Origin: Halisarca cf. caerulea
Lineage: Eukaryota; Porifera; Demospongiae; Chondrillida; Halisarcidae
Assembly (NCBI GenBank): GCA_963170055.1
Contig: CAUJGJ010000093.1
Location: 2,024,201-2,088,200, forward strand
DNA: 64,000 bases
Direction of reading: 5' to 3'
A program made the translations under genes and the position numbers. The notes beneath the pieces were generated by a model, which ran no database searches, had not been told where the DNA came from, and saw nothing but the letters and a program-made list of their open reading frames with translations. This document shows positions 25,101-33,795 of this stretch, one piece after another (position 1 is the stretch's first letter; each line of letters starts with the position of its first letter).

Positions 25101-27752
25101 CAGACTGTAAGGCAGTACAGCAAAATGAAAACAGGGGTGACAGAATATATCTGCTATGCCCATGTCAAAATCATTATAGCTTACCTATTATACCCGGGGG
25201 TAGATGGGAGTACTTGGGGAGGAACTGTTCTGAAATTACTACTGGTATGTTGCTAAGGCATACCATCAGAGCTTGAAAATGCAACTGGACATCGGACATT
25301 TTCCGATTATTTTCAGTAAATGTCTGGATGTTATCAAGTTTGTCAGGACATCGTGTCTTCTCAAAGGAATTGCTTATGACTATAGGAGGCTGTCATTGTT
25401 CAGGTGACAGATTTGTGGTCTGTCCCTTTTCTGCTATTAATAAGGTATGGCACCATAAGATAGAAACAGCTGTTTAGTAGCCTTGCAGTTCAAAACAGCC
25501 TCTCCTACATGTACATGGACTCTGGGCTTTTACGATCCAGTTGCACAAAGCCTTTTCACTTACACTGAAAGCAATACTATTGCTTTGTGACTGGGGAGAT
25601 GCTAAATTTCTATGCATATAGCATGAAAATACCAAAAACTGCATATATATGCTGACTTACAACTACATACATGATACAGTAGCAAGGACAAACTAGCAAA
25701 GTATGTGATTGCTATAGTCAAATTATCATCTCCAAACAAATATGGGAATGTCTGGGCATTCTGGAGTTTGTCAGGACATGATGTCCAGACACCTCCAAAA
25801 AGTTATCGTGCATGAGCTCTGTATCATAAAGGGTTTCTGGGGCACCCATCTCTTATATGTTTCAAAGGCTTTCTATTACTATATTCCGGAGTAATTTGCA
25901 AGATGAACAGGTGGCAAATTCATTGTTATAACACCCATAGCAGAAAATTTACAAGATTATGAACTAGAGTGATTACACACGAGAGTTCACACAAGAACAG
26001 AACAAGCTTGCTAACAGTGGATTAAAGTACAGCCTTCTCGACTACTACTTCAGGAAGTCAGGGGATATTTCTGAACTGTTTGTCGATCCAAGTCATTTTA
26101 CGCTGAAGGCTACTAACACAAACTGAAAACATTATGCACTATTTATACCCAGTACATAAAAGTCCTGAAAATCACAGTGACAGTACGTAGTTCATGGGTT
26201 TCAGTACAAAAGACAGTTTGATTGCCTCCCCCAAAATCTTCTACAATCATGCATCTTGGTTATCATGTCACTGTAGGAAGTGGAGTGTTTAATATCAACT
26301 CTATGTACTAGTTTAATAAAACTGGTAATTTATGAACATATGGCAATTGGCTTATAAAAACATGGTGCCATGCTATGGGTCTGTTCAACTTTAGAGTGTA
26401 ATATTACTTGAGCTTCACAACAATTGCCAGCAGATGCTGTTCTGAGTTGAACCAATATGATGGACATGTTGGTACATTGGAATTCACTAAGCAATAGATT
26501 CTGGTACATTGGAATTCACTAAGCAATAGATTCTGGTACATTGGAATTCACTAAGCAATAGATTCTGGTACATTGGAATTCACTAAGCAATAGATTCTGG
26601 TACATTGGAATTCACTAAGCAAAGATTCTTATACTACGTATTCCAAATTTGACCACGTTAGTGACTTGAGTGCTCTGATTCTGACACAGTGACTGGTAAA
26701 CAAGGGGACTATAAAAAAACATTCAATGACATATTCCATATCTTGGCATACCACTTCATTGACCAGTAAATAAATTCTAGATTTCATGAATTAGGTATAC
26801 TACACACTATCACCAGAAAGAGCGATTAGCATCTCTTGCATTCATTGAAAGCGAGTACAATAGAACAATGTCATGCAGCTACAGACAACAGAGCCAAAAC
26901 TTTAAAGCTTAAAGCATATACTTAGTAACTATAGTATATTGTGCTAAAAGTAAGTTCCCACATTTGTCGTAAATGGCTGCTACATATTAAGAACTGGTGA
27001 TGGTGGCTATTAACAGCTCTGAGACAAATCTCAATAATATTGGCAACTTTTGGCTTATTCTTCCCCATCCCACAGAGGGGTGTTTTAGTATCCCAATCAA
27101 ATGAATGAACATCTCTTAAGACATATATATGCACGTAGAAACACATGCAAACACAAATTAGAAAAATAATCCCTGCACACATACCCCCCCCCCCCCCCCC
27201 CCCCATTCACACACATGTACCCAACAAACAGGGTCAACAAGTGCCTGATACACACTTCACTCACCAAACCTGACAATTTGTGTATCTTTGGTACCATCTT
27301 TACTGGATCTACACTCATACTGTCCTCCTTGAGATGACTGGTAGCTAGTGAAAGTCAGGGTCTGGAAACTGCCAGCACCCCTCACTTGAACCCCATCTAC
27401 GTCTACTACTGGTTCTCCATCCGGACCATACCACTGTACAGTACCACCTGGTTCACCGCACAGCACTGATATTCTACTACCAACATTGACAGTGATAGTA
27501 GCAGGACTTGTCAGTGGAGTGCTAGGACTGACTATCGTGATTGTTGCACTGTATGCAATTCCTAAGAAATCAAAAAAAACAAATTTTAGCATTATAAGGA
27601 ATACTCTAGAAATTTGTTAAAAGTGATAATCTCCAAAGGAAAGCGAATAGTTACAAGACGATGGTACAGTATTACTATTGACAGGAGGACTTACCAGAAC
27701 AGAAAGCAATCATTACTGACGCGAACAACCAGCCCAATCCTTCGTGAGTCAT
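910..27752 (-). CDS. Gene A: secreted or cell-surface Ig/FN3 protein, 5' and middle part (spliced, 11 coding exons in window)
   Basis: Joined from exons at 27695-27752, 27265-27561, 21066-21164, 17142-17426, 11560-11859, 9686-9979, 8806-9090, 6307-6591, 3993-4277, 3383-3667 and 910-1194. The predicted chain is signal peptide, one Ig domain, a Ser/Thr/Pro-rich linker, then eight FN3 domains, and it continues past the left edge. Each junction has a GT donor and AG acceptor, and every internal exon is phase 1-1, the pattern of shuffled extracellular modules. FN3 domains show the B-strand Trp (VTWT), the C-strand Tyr (YQVQY) and the Tyr-corner L..L.PGTSY. The likely role is adhesion or recognition at the cell surface; this is inferred from domains only. 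Any transmembrane segment lies outside the window. Exons too diverged to recognise may be missing from this model. Confidence 0.8.
1898..2164. repeat. Dispersed 'CTAGCCCTATG' repeat element
   Basis: Starts with GGGATGTAAGAATTTGCACA and ends with AATCCTACATCC followed by an ATTTATAAAT hairpin. The middle is a series of diverged ~12-nt CTAGCCCTATG-type units. Related copies are at 12.1-12.6, 20.1-20.4, 38.2-38.5 and 46.3-46.5 kb. The surrounding intron, 1195-3382, otherwise shows nothing I can name. Confidence 0.75.
3383..3667 (-). CDS. Gene A exon 10: FN3 domain
   Basis: 285-nt phase 1-1 exon with acceptor CTGTAG|TACCTC and donor AGAG|GTAAGT. Carries LTVTWTVPQSDCP, where a Cys replaces the usual Arg, and the otherwise standard YQVQYRRTGTTSW and SYQVQVRAVSGVG. 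Confidence 0.85.
3993..4277 (-). CDS. Gene A exon 9: FN3 domain
   Basis: 285-nt phase 1-1 exon with acceptor CTGTAG|TGCCTC and donor AGAG|GTGTAT. Standard FN3 subtype; the usual SPGTSY is SHGTSY here. It lies only 325 bp from the next exon, the shortest gap between intact FN3 exons in gene A. Confidence 0.85.
4278..6306 (-). other. Gene A intron
   Basis: No exon recognised. It holds a near-perfect hairpin at 6006-6053 (AGCCATACCACTCCCCCT against its complement, one mismatch) and, near 5401-5475, a pair of GGTGTCCTTA-type arms resembling a small inverted-repeat element. Confidence 0.5.
6307..6591 (-). CDS. Gene A exon 8: FN3 domain
   Basis: 285-nt phase 1-1 exon with donor AGAG|GTACAG and acceptor GCGTAG|TACCTC. 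Standard FN3 subtype with LTVTWTVPQSE, YQVQYRKTG and SLGTSYQVQVRAVSD. Confidence 0.85.
7520..7545. repeat. Perfect short palindrome
   Basis: ATTATGCTTCCC and its exact complement are separated by two bases. It lies in the intron 6592-8805, where I also see a G-rich stretch near 6988 and an inverted pair GGGCTGTATGG/CCATACAGCCC around 7677-7766. Confidence 0.7.
8137..8224. repeat. Long hairpin (fold-back element)
   Basis: Two ~40-nt complementary arms run from TACCCCTGCAGG through GGTTTCTTTTAGGGG to a centre of GGAAATGGAAATTTCC. A related half-copy (GCAGGGTTTCTTTCAGG) is near 6957. It is probably a small MITE in a gene A intron. Confidence 0.8.
8806..9090 (-). CDS. Gene A exon 7: FN3 domain
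   Basis: 285-nt phase 1-1 exon with donor CGAC|GTATGT. The last exon base is C rather than the usual G, but phase is kept. Carries LTVTWTVPQSE, YQVQYSKTG and SPGTSYQILVRAVSD. Confidence 0.83.
9686..9979 (-). CDS. Gene A exon 6: FN3 domain (divergent subtype)
   Basis: 294-nt phase 1-1 exon (98 codons) with acceptor TGTACAG|TTCCATC and donor AGAG|GTAATT. FN3 features are LTVSWTKPQSD, ITRYEVQYREFG, GWKTVIVTG and RRYNVNVRAVSAAG. Confidence 0.82.
10945..11130 (-). pseudogene. Decayed FN3 exon
   Basis: Minus-strand sequence clearly matches the exon at 11560-11859 (ITRYEVQYRV, SGWKTV, then a V.SEV-like end). A segment between SGWKTV and the YDIRV strand is deleted, and the frame contains stops and shifts. 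There is no intact phase 1-1 reading, so this is a dead duplicate exon inside a gene A intron. Confidence 0.65.
11560..11859 (-). CDS. Gene A exon 5: FN3 domain (divergent subtype)
   Basis: 300-nt phase 1-1 exon with donor AGAG|GTAGTT and an acceptor before TTCCATCAGCAG. It encodes a 100-residue FN3 domain with VSWRAP, ITRYEVQYRV and GTSYDIRVRAVSAVG. It belongs to a different FN3 subtype from the 285-nt exons, closer to the exon at 9686-9979. Confidence 0.8.
12125..12612. mobile_element. Fold-back element of the CTAGCCCTATG family
   Basis: Two inverted arms, 12125-12320 and 12352-12612, each a copy of the dispersed repeat, flank a GTGCAGCACA...TGTGCTGC centre. The arms carry reiterated GGCTAGAC.GGCATA-type units. 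The arrangement is that of a non-autonomous fold-back or MITE element. Confidence 0.75.
12779..12871. repeat. Inverted repeat, ~30-nt arms
   Basis: TAGTTATTGTATGGC.AGCTGGGC pairs with GCCCAGCT.GCCATACAATAACTA, with an inner CTCGAGGGCGAG loop region. Likely a small MITE in the intron of gene A. Confidence 0.75.
13310..14660. repeat. Intron block copy U1 (duplicated with U2 and U3)
   Basis: Shares with 14690-17130 and 58300-63850 long runs such as GTAGCTTGAAA.CAGC.AA, ATCATGACAGTG.AGAAATGA, GTGTGCATGGCTGAAGT and ACATACAAACCAGC.ACTACATG. U1 ends at the FN3 exon remnant at 14649-14672. The copies are diverged but collinear. Confidence 0.75.
14649..14672 (-). pseudogene. FN3 exon remnant (3' tip only)
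   Basis: The minus strand keeps only the last ~20 nt of the standard FN3 exon (CTCTCCACATATAGAG) and its GTAAGC donor. Upstream sequence is a GA-rich run. The remnant sits at the end of an intron block duplicated at 14.69-17.13 kb, where the equivalent position holds an intact FN3 exon. Confidence 0.55.
15669..16057. mobile_element. Non-autonomous element with CAGT termini (Tc1/mariner-like)
   Basis: Begins TA|CAGTCGACTCC and ends GAAGTCCACTG|TA, giving short imperfect terminal inverted repeats flanked by TA. Internal matches include TTCTTTATAA on both sides. There is no ORF. Assignment to the Tc1/mariner group rests on the TA flanks only. Confidence 0.5.
16161..16580. mobile_element. MITE copy (family of 33796-34257)
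   Basis: Very similar over most of its length to 33796-34257: TTTCTGGTCCCCTTCCTGGT at the left, GGGTTCAAACCCTGACCAAA inside, and GCCTGGTCAATTTTCAAAGA at the right. The right terminal repeat is replaced by AAGGCCGCCTTCTCCCCTAG, a fragment of another repeat. Confidence 0.7.
17142..17426 (-). CDS. Gene A exon 4: FN3 domain
   Basis: 285-nt phase 1-1 exon with acceptor TGCAG|TACCCC and donor AGAG|GTGTGT. Complete FN3 fold with LTVTWT, YQVQYRR and NLSPGTSYQVQVRAVSD. It is nearly identical at DNA level to the other 285-nt FN3 exons, although the introns around it differ. Confidence 0.85.
17675..18519. mobile_element. Non-autonomous inverted-repeat element, 845 bp
   Basis: Left end TA|CAATAGAATCTCAAAAATAC and right end TTAATGCAAGGTTCTACTG|TA form imperfect terminal inverted repeats, with GACCACCC/GAGGTGGTC further in. 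It is flanked by TA, the Tc1/mariner pattern. No transposase ORF was seen. The rest of the intron, 17427-21065, holds a poly-G tract near 18711 and the repeat at 20110. Confidence 0.5.
20110..20404. repeat. Dispersed CTAGCCCTATG-family copy
   Basis: Reverse-orientation copy running from ACCATTTAAAAATGGT through GGCTAGAC units to CAAATTCCTACATCCC, followed by the GTGCAGCACA...TGCTGC centre found in the fold-back copy at 12.3 kb. The second arm is missing. Confidence 0.7.
21066..21164 (-). CDS. Gene A exon 3: Ser/Thr/Pro-rich linker
   Basis: This 99-nt exon (33 codons) is phase 1-1, with acceptor CATATAG|TCTCACC and donor AGAG|GTAAAT. It encodes a low-complexity stretch rich in Thr, Pro, Ser and Lys (for example VTTTEPTAST and ESTTPTATPLP). 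Such mucin-like linkers are often O-glycosylated spacers. Correct phase on both sides and the position between the Ig and FN3 exons support it as real. It is short and lacks a domain, so confidence is moderate. Confidence 0.6.
23036..23631. mobile_element. Fold-back MITE, ~170-bp terminal inverted repeats, 7-bp target duplication
   Basis: The ends TAGGGGTCACAA...TTGTGACCCCTA are inverted copies that stay alignable for ~170 bp (shared TCTAATGGTGGT, TTTTTCGATTGG, TATGACCAAGTTATGCGTA, TGGTGCAACGC). CCCACAG directly flanks both sides (23029-23035 and 23632-23638). The unique centre has no convincing ORF. Confidence 0.85.
24943..25032. mobile_element. 90-bp MITE with CAGT termini
   Basis: TA|CAGTAAAACCTATGTAAT pairs with AATAGAGGTTTCACTG|TA, and AAGGACACCT with AGGTGTCCTT. 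The TA flanks suggest a Tc1/mariner-type target. Similar fragments occur near 5.4, 10.1, 36.1 and 39.6 kb. Confidence 0.75.
26471..26629. repeat. Tandem repeat, 32-bp unit, five copies
   Basis: Four identical consecutive copies of a 32-nt unit beginning GGTACATTGGAATTCACT, then a fifth copy with a one-base deletion (AAGCAAAGATTCT). There are no spacers, so it is not a CRISPR array. It lies in the 6.1-kb intron between the linker and Ig exons. Confidence 0.95.
27184..27205. repeat. Poly-C tract
   Basis: An uninterrupted run of C about 60 bp from the donor of the gene A Ig exon. Short ORFs reported on either strand here are translations of this tract. Confidence 0.95.
27265..27561 (-). CDS. 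Gene A exon 2: immunoglobulin domain
   Basis: This 297-nt exon (99 codons) is phase 1-1, with acceptor TTTCTTAG|GAATTG and donor TTTG|GTGAGT. The translation has the Ig-fold signature: Cys in ISVLCGE, Trp in VQWYG about 10 residues later, and the Y.C motif in GGQYECRS. One domain fills the exon. It sits directly after the signal peptide, so the Ig domain is N-terminal in the mature protein. Confidence 0.85.
27695..27752 (-). CDS. Gene A exon 1: signal peptide
   Basis: The ATG at 27752-27750 opens MTHEGLGWLFASVMIAFCS, followed by donor TCTG|GTAAGT in phase 1. The hydrophobic core LGWLFASVMIAF, with small residues continuing into the next exon (GIAYSA), is a typical secretory signal with a likely cleavage site near AYS-A. 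The exon is 58 nt (19 codons plus one base) and joins in frame to the Ig exon. I chose this start because it is the only ATG giving a signal peptide in frame with the Ig domain. Confidence 0.8.
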
Positions 27753-27974
27753 GGCTCACAAATAAAAGTGATAGTGGAAGAATCATGTTTATAATCTAGT
27801 GAATACTTAGCAATGAACAGCGCGGAATCTCATGCATTGCGCAACACCACGGTATGATGGCTCTTAGGCTCGCGTAGCCAGACCAATTTCGGTACATGTA
27901 CTGAAAAGTTACCTTGACCTTCCAACGCTCCATGACAGATCCTTGACCTATTAAGTATTTGAGTGTATTGATGA
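27753..27974 (-). promoter_or_regulatory. Presumed 5' UTR/promoter region of gene A
   Basis: The ~220 bp between the gene A start codon and the left part of the decayed LINE. No TATA box or recognisable motif was seen. It is called only from position; the true transcription start could lie within or beyond the LINE, or a 5' non-coding exon could exist. Confidence 0.3.
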
Positions 27975-28574
27975 TAAATGGGATACCTGGAAGCGCTTGT
28001 TCCTGAACATAGTGGACAAACACGCACCTGTCATTAAAGTGAGGGTTAAAAGGAATTGTGCTAAGTGGATTGATAAAGAGCTTTGGTCACTGATGAGATC
28101 TTGTAATTATTATCGTAGGCAATACTATAAAACGAGATCTCCGGAGTTTTGGACAAGTATAAAGCATATCGAACACTAGTTAACCAAAGAATGAAGAAAG
28201 CAAAATCAGATTACTACATCAGTATGAGCACACAACTTCACCACCGACCTAGTTTGTCATGGAGACATCTGAACTCCCTACTTGGCAGGTGGAATAAAGG
28301 CTCAAATATTAATTCCATTGAACTATGTAAATGGGACGGTCACTTACACAAGTGAAATTGCTAATGCATTTCATCAACAATTCAGTAGCCTCATACCACC
28401 AGGTATCCCAAGTATACCTAATGGGGTCATGCCCCCACACAACACCTTAAATCCATCCTCCTTCAAATTTTCCACTATCTCAGTTGATCAGGTTTGTGAC
28501 CTACTGTCTAGCTCAGCTACTAGTAATTAAGGCCACTGGTCCTGATCAAATTTCAGCACGACTACTTTGACAAA

Positions 28575-29216
28575 TTGTATGGTTACCCCATCAATATAGC
28601 GGGAACTCTTACAACCCTATTCAATGTGAGCATACTCACAGGACAATTTCCTGCGGAGTGGAAAGATGCTAACATTACCTTCATTCATAAATCTGGTAGT
28701 AAGTATGAAGCCCTTAATTACCGACCGGTATCAGTCATCCCCGTTGTTGCAAGAGTATTTGAATCCATTATCCATCACCAAGTCTTTAGTTATGCTGAAA
28801 ATGAGAAAATCCTCAGCCCTGCTCAGTATGGATTTCGAGCACATCACAGTACCCAGGATGTTCTGCTGAAGTCTGTTGATAACTGGAAGATAGCATTGGA
28901 CAAAGGTGAGATAGTGGGTACCTTGTTACTTGATCTGAGTAGAGCATTTGACAGAATGAATCATGCGTGTTTATCAAGGAAGCTGGAATGTATGGGTGTT
29001 CGCGGAGTTGAATTGGAGTGGTTTTGCAACTACATAAGTAACTGTAGACAAAGAGTTGTTGTGTGTGGTTCCTTCTTTGAATGGAAGCAGGTCATCATGG
29101 GTGTTCCTCAGGGATCTGCACTTGGCTTCATTTTGTTTACCAATGGTTTGCCAAATGTTGTCAACCATTGTCATAATATTAATCTGTATGCAGTTGACAC
29201 AACCATTTACGCATAA
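28575..29216 (+). pseudogene. Reverse transcriptase fragment of the LINE
   Basis: 213-residue open stretch covering the fingers and palm of a non-LTR RT (PAEWKDANITFIHKSG, NYRPVSVIP, LLDLSRAFDRMNH, MGVPQGSALG). The active-site aspartate pair is lost (LYAVDTTIYA followed by a stop), so it cannot be an active polymerase. Confidence 0.85.
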
Positions 29217-29437
29217 TACGTATAGTAAAGATCCCAATCTGGTTAGCATGCACTTACAGAAGGACCTTGAATCCATTATGGACTGGGTGACCAGGAATGG
29301 ATTAGAAGTAAACATTGCGAAAACTCAACTGATGATACTGAATACTCGGGGAAGGCCACGTGAAGGGAATCGGGTCAAAGTAGTGTGGAAGAAAGAGAGC
29401 TGCCTCAACTTGAGTCAGCTAAGTATTAAGGGGTGAG

Positions 29438-29912
29438 CAGGGGCGGCGGCGCCGCTCCGGCCAGTCCGGCTATGGCCAGACCACGTTTTCACAAAGACCT
29501 GATATTTTTTTCTTAAATTCGTTCTAATCCTTAGCTGAAATGATAGCCTTTCTTTATAATACTAAACCGGTCTGAATCTGCCATTTTATGACAACGTCAC
29601 AACACGTCATTATCACGTTTTAGGAAGTGCGCGCGCGGCTTATAAATTTATTACGCTGAAACAGTGGCAATGGCCCCTAAGTTTTCTTATTGTTTACTGT
29701 TAAAGTACTTTAAGCCTCTAAGTTTTCTTATTGTTTACAGTTACAGTACTTTACTATTGTTATATTCTCACTTTTTATTCTTATTTTCACTAGTTTTGGG
29801 TTCCACTGTGATTTTTGTTTATATATTTTGCCTATAAACATATCTTCTCGCTATACTCTCAAAAATGCGCATCATATGGCCGGACCATCTTTTTAGACCC
29901 GACTCCCCCTCT
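29438..29912. mobile_element. 475-bp element nested in the LINE, with 6-bp target duplication
   Basis: GGTGAG occurs at 29432-29437 and again at 29913-29918. Removing the insert and one copy leaves the LINE reading frame continuous across the site. The insert begins CAGGGGCGGCGGCG and ends GACTCCCCCTCT, so terminal inverted repeats are weak. It contains a duplicated ~45-bp segment (CTCTAAGTTTTCTTATTGTT-like) at 29670-29755 and no ORF. Confidence 0.65.
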
Positions 29913-30419
29913 GGTGAGGATTGATATAGACAACTCAAGTGGCATCTACATGTTGACAGGGTCAGGCAGTTATGTGTGGCCAAGCTAGCACTTATACGGA
30001 GATTGGCAGCATTTTTAACATGAAATGTAAAGAAGGTGTTATATACTCTGCATTCGTCTTACCACATTTGGATTATTGTTCCACAGTTTGGCACAGTTAT
30101 GATGTTACCCTGACCCAAAAGATAGAATGTGTACAGAACTATGCACTACATATAATTATCCACCAACCTCCTGGCACCAGCAGCATGGAACTGCAGCAAA
30201 GATTTAACATGACATCACTTGAGAGGAGGCAGCAGATAGCTCTGGCTTGTGAGGTACACAGGTGCCTGACAGACAGAACCCCGGCACAACTATGAACAAC
30301 ATTTACTTCCAACGAGGCAACCCTCACACTGCATCATAGCCTACTATGTCTCACCTTGACACAGGACAAGAAGTGAAATGATTACTCTCCTAGAACCACC
30401 TGGTTCACAGTGACTTTTG

Positions 30420-31140
30420 GTGGGACCCTACGTACCGATTTTAAGCATACATTTTTAGGTATTATAACATTGAAATAGTGCATACACATTTAAGCAAAGG
30501 CAGTCATAACATATATGAGGACTGAATAATATGCTAAAACAATAGCAACTTGTCTATGGTATTTAGAATCATTGCAGATCTACTTAAATCACGTGACTGG
30601 AGTGTGAACAAAGGGAAAAGAAAAAGGAGGCAAGAAGGACAGAAATTTAATAAACTGTTAAAATACAACAGAGGTTAGTAAAGATAGTGTGCATGGCTTA
30701 TGTGAATATTTTTTTCATACTAATCATTCAATACATATCATAGAAGTAACTAGCCGACCTGAGGTGACTCAGCCTCCTGGCAGAACTGATATGGCAAATT
30801 AAGGGAGGCACAGATGTACAAAATTGGGGAGTTCAATCAAACTCCAATGCCAATGTTTAATGACAGATATCAGGTGCTGAGCTCTGCATACTGCAATTAT
30901 TGTTGGATTACTGTAGGATTCAGTTTCAAATCTCCTAGAGCCTTAGTTCACTTCTAACACAAAATAACATGGCTCTTCCTCATTTTCACATTGAAGGGTG
31001 TATTTTCCATTTGACGCATCAAAATCTAATACTCTTCCTGTAAACCAGATGCATTCTTGCTTTTCACATAAAACTTGTGGCTTATACTTCCTCCTACTAG
31101 TGAGCTACTTTTCATGCCGCCATGTTTGGAATCCACAGGA
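30420..31140. other. Intergenic, nothing recognised
   Basis: No ORF, repeat or exon that I can support. It separates the LINE remnant from the decayed transposase-like block. Confidence 0.4.
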
Positions 31141-33600
31141 TTCTTGTCCATGATGTCTTTAAAAGTTTAAAGTAACTCATCTACAGGTACTGGTTTCCCT
31201 TTCTTTGTGACAAACATTTGAAGGTTCTGTTGGTAGAGAATCTTCCGTAGTTTAAGCTGTGCTTTCAGCACCTCTTTTATCTTCCTGTTTCTTTGCTTCA
31301 GATTAAGCATGTCATCACTTTCAATAGATTTGATAATTTTGTCCATTTGTTGTATGTTGATGATCACAAGTATTATCTTTCATATCTTCTGCATTTCTTC
31401 ATTTCAGGTTCTGTTTCTCTACATCCCTCTTCATGATGCTTTGATGTAATTCCATGCCATTTTGATGGCAGCGTTTTGCTTTTCTGCTAGAAATGTATCA
31501 AGCCATTCAATTAAGTGTTTTGTTTTTTTTGCTTAAATATTGTTTCACCTGGTCAGTTGGCTAGCACTTGGCATGGAAGTTTGAAGCCAGTCATTAAGCC
31601 CAAGGATGGACTCACACACATCATTGCTCAGCTCAATTTCCCCAAGTATTTTGGCAACTTTAGGTGGTGGGTCCCAGTATTTACATCTTGGCAGTTGGTC
31701 TTTAGCATCACTTTTCAATTTGTCCCGCATTGACCTGGCACCCCTTGAATTTTTTTCAATGTCATTTCTGAGAGGACATCTGAACCTTTTTCTAGCAGAT
31801 GTGAGTATACAGCAATGTTCTCTGGTTTGTGCCTGTGGTTCAGTTTTCCATCATCATACAACACAGGCTCAGACCCAAACACTTGGCACACATTCATCAG
31901 AAACCACATAAGAATTTTCTTCAATATTCTCAAGAAATCCATCCAGTTCTAAGTATAGTGTATGCGCATGTTTTTGACCCTGGACTTCGCTCAACAAGTG
32001 AGGTCTGCGGATATGTAAAGGAACATCAATCCATCTGCCTTTAAGCCTGCAATTACTAACGAATTACTAAGTTTAACATATACTTCGTTCTTCAATTTGT
32101 TTTTCCTAAAACGTCCAAAAAGCTCAAGGCTGCCTCTCATAAGAAAAAGGTTTTGGCAGCACTGTGTGCAGTAACAAAGTACCTGCGTCCAACCTGCCTT
32201 GTAAGATGTACCTTTTTACATAGCTCATAGTAGTCCTTCCAGCTTGCCTCACTTTCAAGATTGGTTTGCACTTCTAAAAGTCTGAGAAGGTTGTTACCCC
32301 ATGGCCACATTCATTTATTCCCTTGCTTCCAAACAACTTACAAAACTCATGTACAGTATAATGTCTGTCTCATAATGTTGTCTGCATCCACTGTTGGTTT
32401 CAACATTATCACTGCCCTGCATGAATGCGTGTCGTAGATTTATACCAAGATGCATAGCACAGAATGTGCTAACAAATTCTGCTCCTTCTTTAGTTGATGT
32501 ACCTCCAAATTCTATTGTACGTATCTTCTTCCTTGCAGGAGCTCTTGTGATATCCTGTTGAACTTTTTGTGTAGTGGTAGAATCAAAGCCCCAACAATTG
32601 ACCAATTTATACAGTTAGCATTCTTCATTCCTAAATCATTTGCTACTTTTTGCAGTCTTTGCAGCTCTTTGGAAATATTCTTGGCTATGTCCTCAGCTGC
32701 ACCACTGCTGACTTCATTAACTGCAAGAACCAGGCCATTTGCAGATGCTGCTGCTAATTTATGCTGAGACAGTGTGGTCCCATCTGTATTCAAATGTATC
32801 ATTTGACCATTGCATAATGCTGATGCTTTGTGAATATCACATATATATAGTGTTTTCATTTCTTCTCTCCGAATATAATTTGCAGTGGATGCCTTGGGAA
32901 GATTCAGTTTAGATGGATCACTAATAGGTGCCAAGTGTTCTACAACATTCTTTACGGTTGATTCTACTTTGCTGGGAGGTATGCCTGATGTTAATAGCTT
33001 AAGTATAATTTCGCACTGTGGCATTGTATGACTTTCCTTGCTTTGTTTTTGTCAGTGGATGTGGATTTATATTGAATTTTCTCATTTATGGGGTGATTTG
33101 TCTTGACAGTATTTGAAGGGCTCATCATGTGATGTGATATGTTGTGTTTCTATCTCATACTCATATTTGTTGTAGTTCACTTTCATACTAGCTTGCATAG
33201 TTCCATTTGTAGAACCTCATTGTTTTTCTGCAATGCTGAAATTTGCTTTTTATACTTTTTCACAAGATTTTCCATTGGCAGAGTGTGTCCTAAATTTAAA
33301 TCATTGTATTCATCTTTTTATCCTCATCCAATTTGCATCTACTTAATATTCTCTTGGTGCTGCAATCCATGCATGCACTGGCAGTTGTTATCACTGCAGT
33401 GTATTGGTACATCACTATCGACTTCTGCAACAGATACTGTCGGCACATCACTTACTGCCAGTGAGCTGTTGCATCTTTTGGTTAACTTGAATGCTTCATG
33501 TTTGTTGTCATTTGTGCTGATCTGTCGTTCTATGTACCGGTATATATTGTCAGGCCTCATCTTCTTATCCAAAAAGGGATCTATTGCCAAATAAAATTAG
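31140..33600 (-). pseudogene. Decayed transposase-like ORF remnants, family not identified
   Basis: Consecutive minus-strand open segments read, N to C: 33590-33339 (FLDKKMRPDNIYRYIERQ), 33024-32512 (SKLNLPKASTANYIRREE, NTDGTTLSQHKLAA, GLVLAVNEVSSGAAEDIA), 32605-32315 (TKEGAEFVSTFCAMHLGINL), 31942-31715, 31730-31545 (ILGLNDWLQTSMPSASQLTR) and 31367-31167. They are in different frames with stops between, so they look like one frameshifted protein. The DGTT box followed by a long conserved alpha/beta region resembles DDE-type transposase cores, and similar proteins are repetitive in sponges and cnidarians as far as I recall. The assignment is tentative. Confidence 0.5.
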
Positions 33601-33795
33601 CCCACTGCAGTTTGTGTTGCATTAATTACATGTGAAACACCACCATTTCAAAAGCTGTGTAAGTGCTTGACAATGTAAAAATTGATGGATGGCCTTTGTG
33701 TGAATGCCAGTACATGGAAACATAATGCTGGTATATTCCTATTAGTAAGTATGCATATCTATATGCAGGCACGTATTATACTGACTATCTATAAT

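Larger units (their letters stand above)
27975..30420 (+). mobile_element. Decayed non-LTR (LINE, Jockey/CR1-like) retrotransposon
   Basis: Plus-strand fragments, in several frames, follow the order of a LINE ORF2: a pre-RT linker (VDKHAPVIKV, ..FWTSIKHIE), an ATGPDQIS-like motif after 28528, and RT motifs in 28575-29216 (YRPVSVIPVVARVFE, QYGFRAHHST, LLDLSRAFD, MGVPQGSALG). A post-RT region follows (LESIMDWVTRNGLEVN and, at 29972-30295, HLDYCSTVWH). The catalytic YADD-type box reads YAVDT, there are several frameshifts, and another element interrupts it at 29438-29912. The 5' end (endonuclease) is missing. Boundaries are approximate. Confidence 0.8.

Noticed and set aside
26471..26629. CRISPR-like regular repeat
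   Set aside because: Units are directly adjacent with no spacers, and the sequence is clearly from an animal genome.
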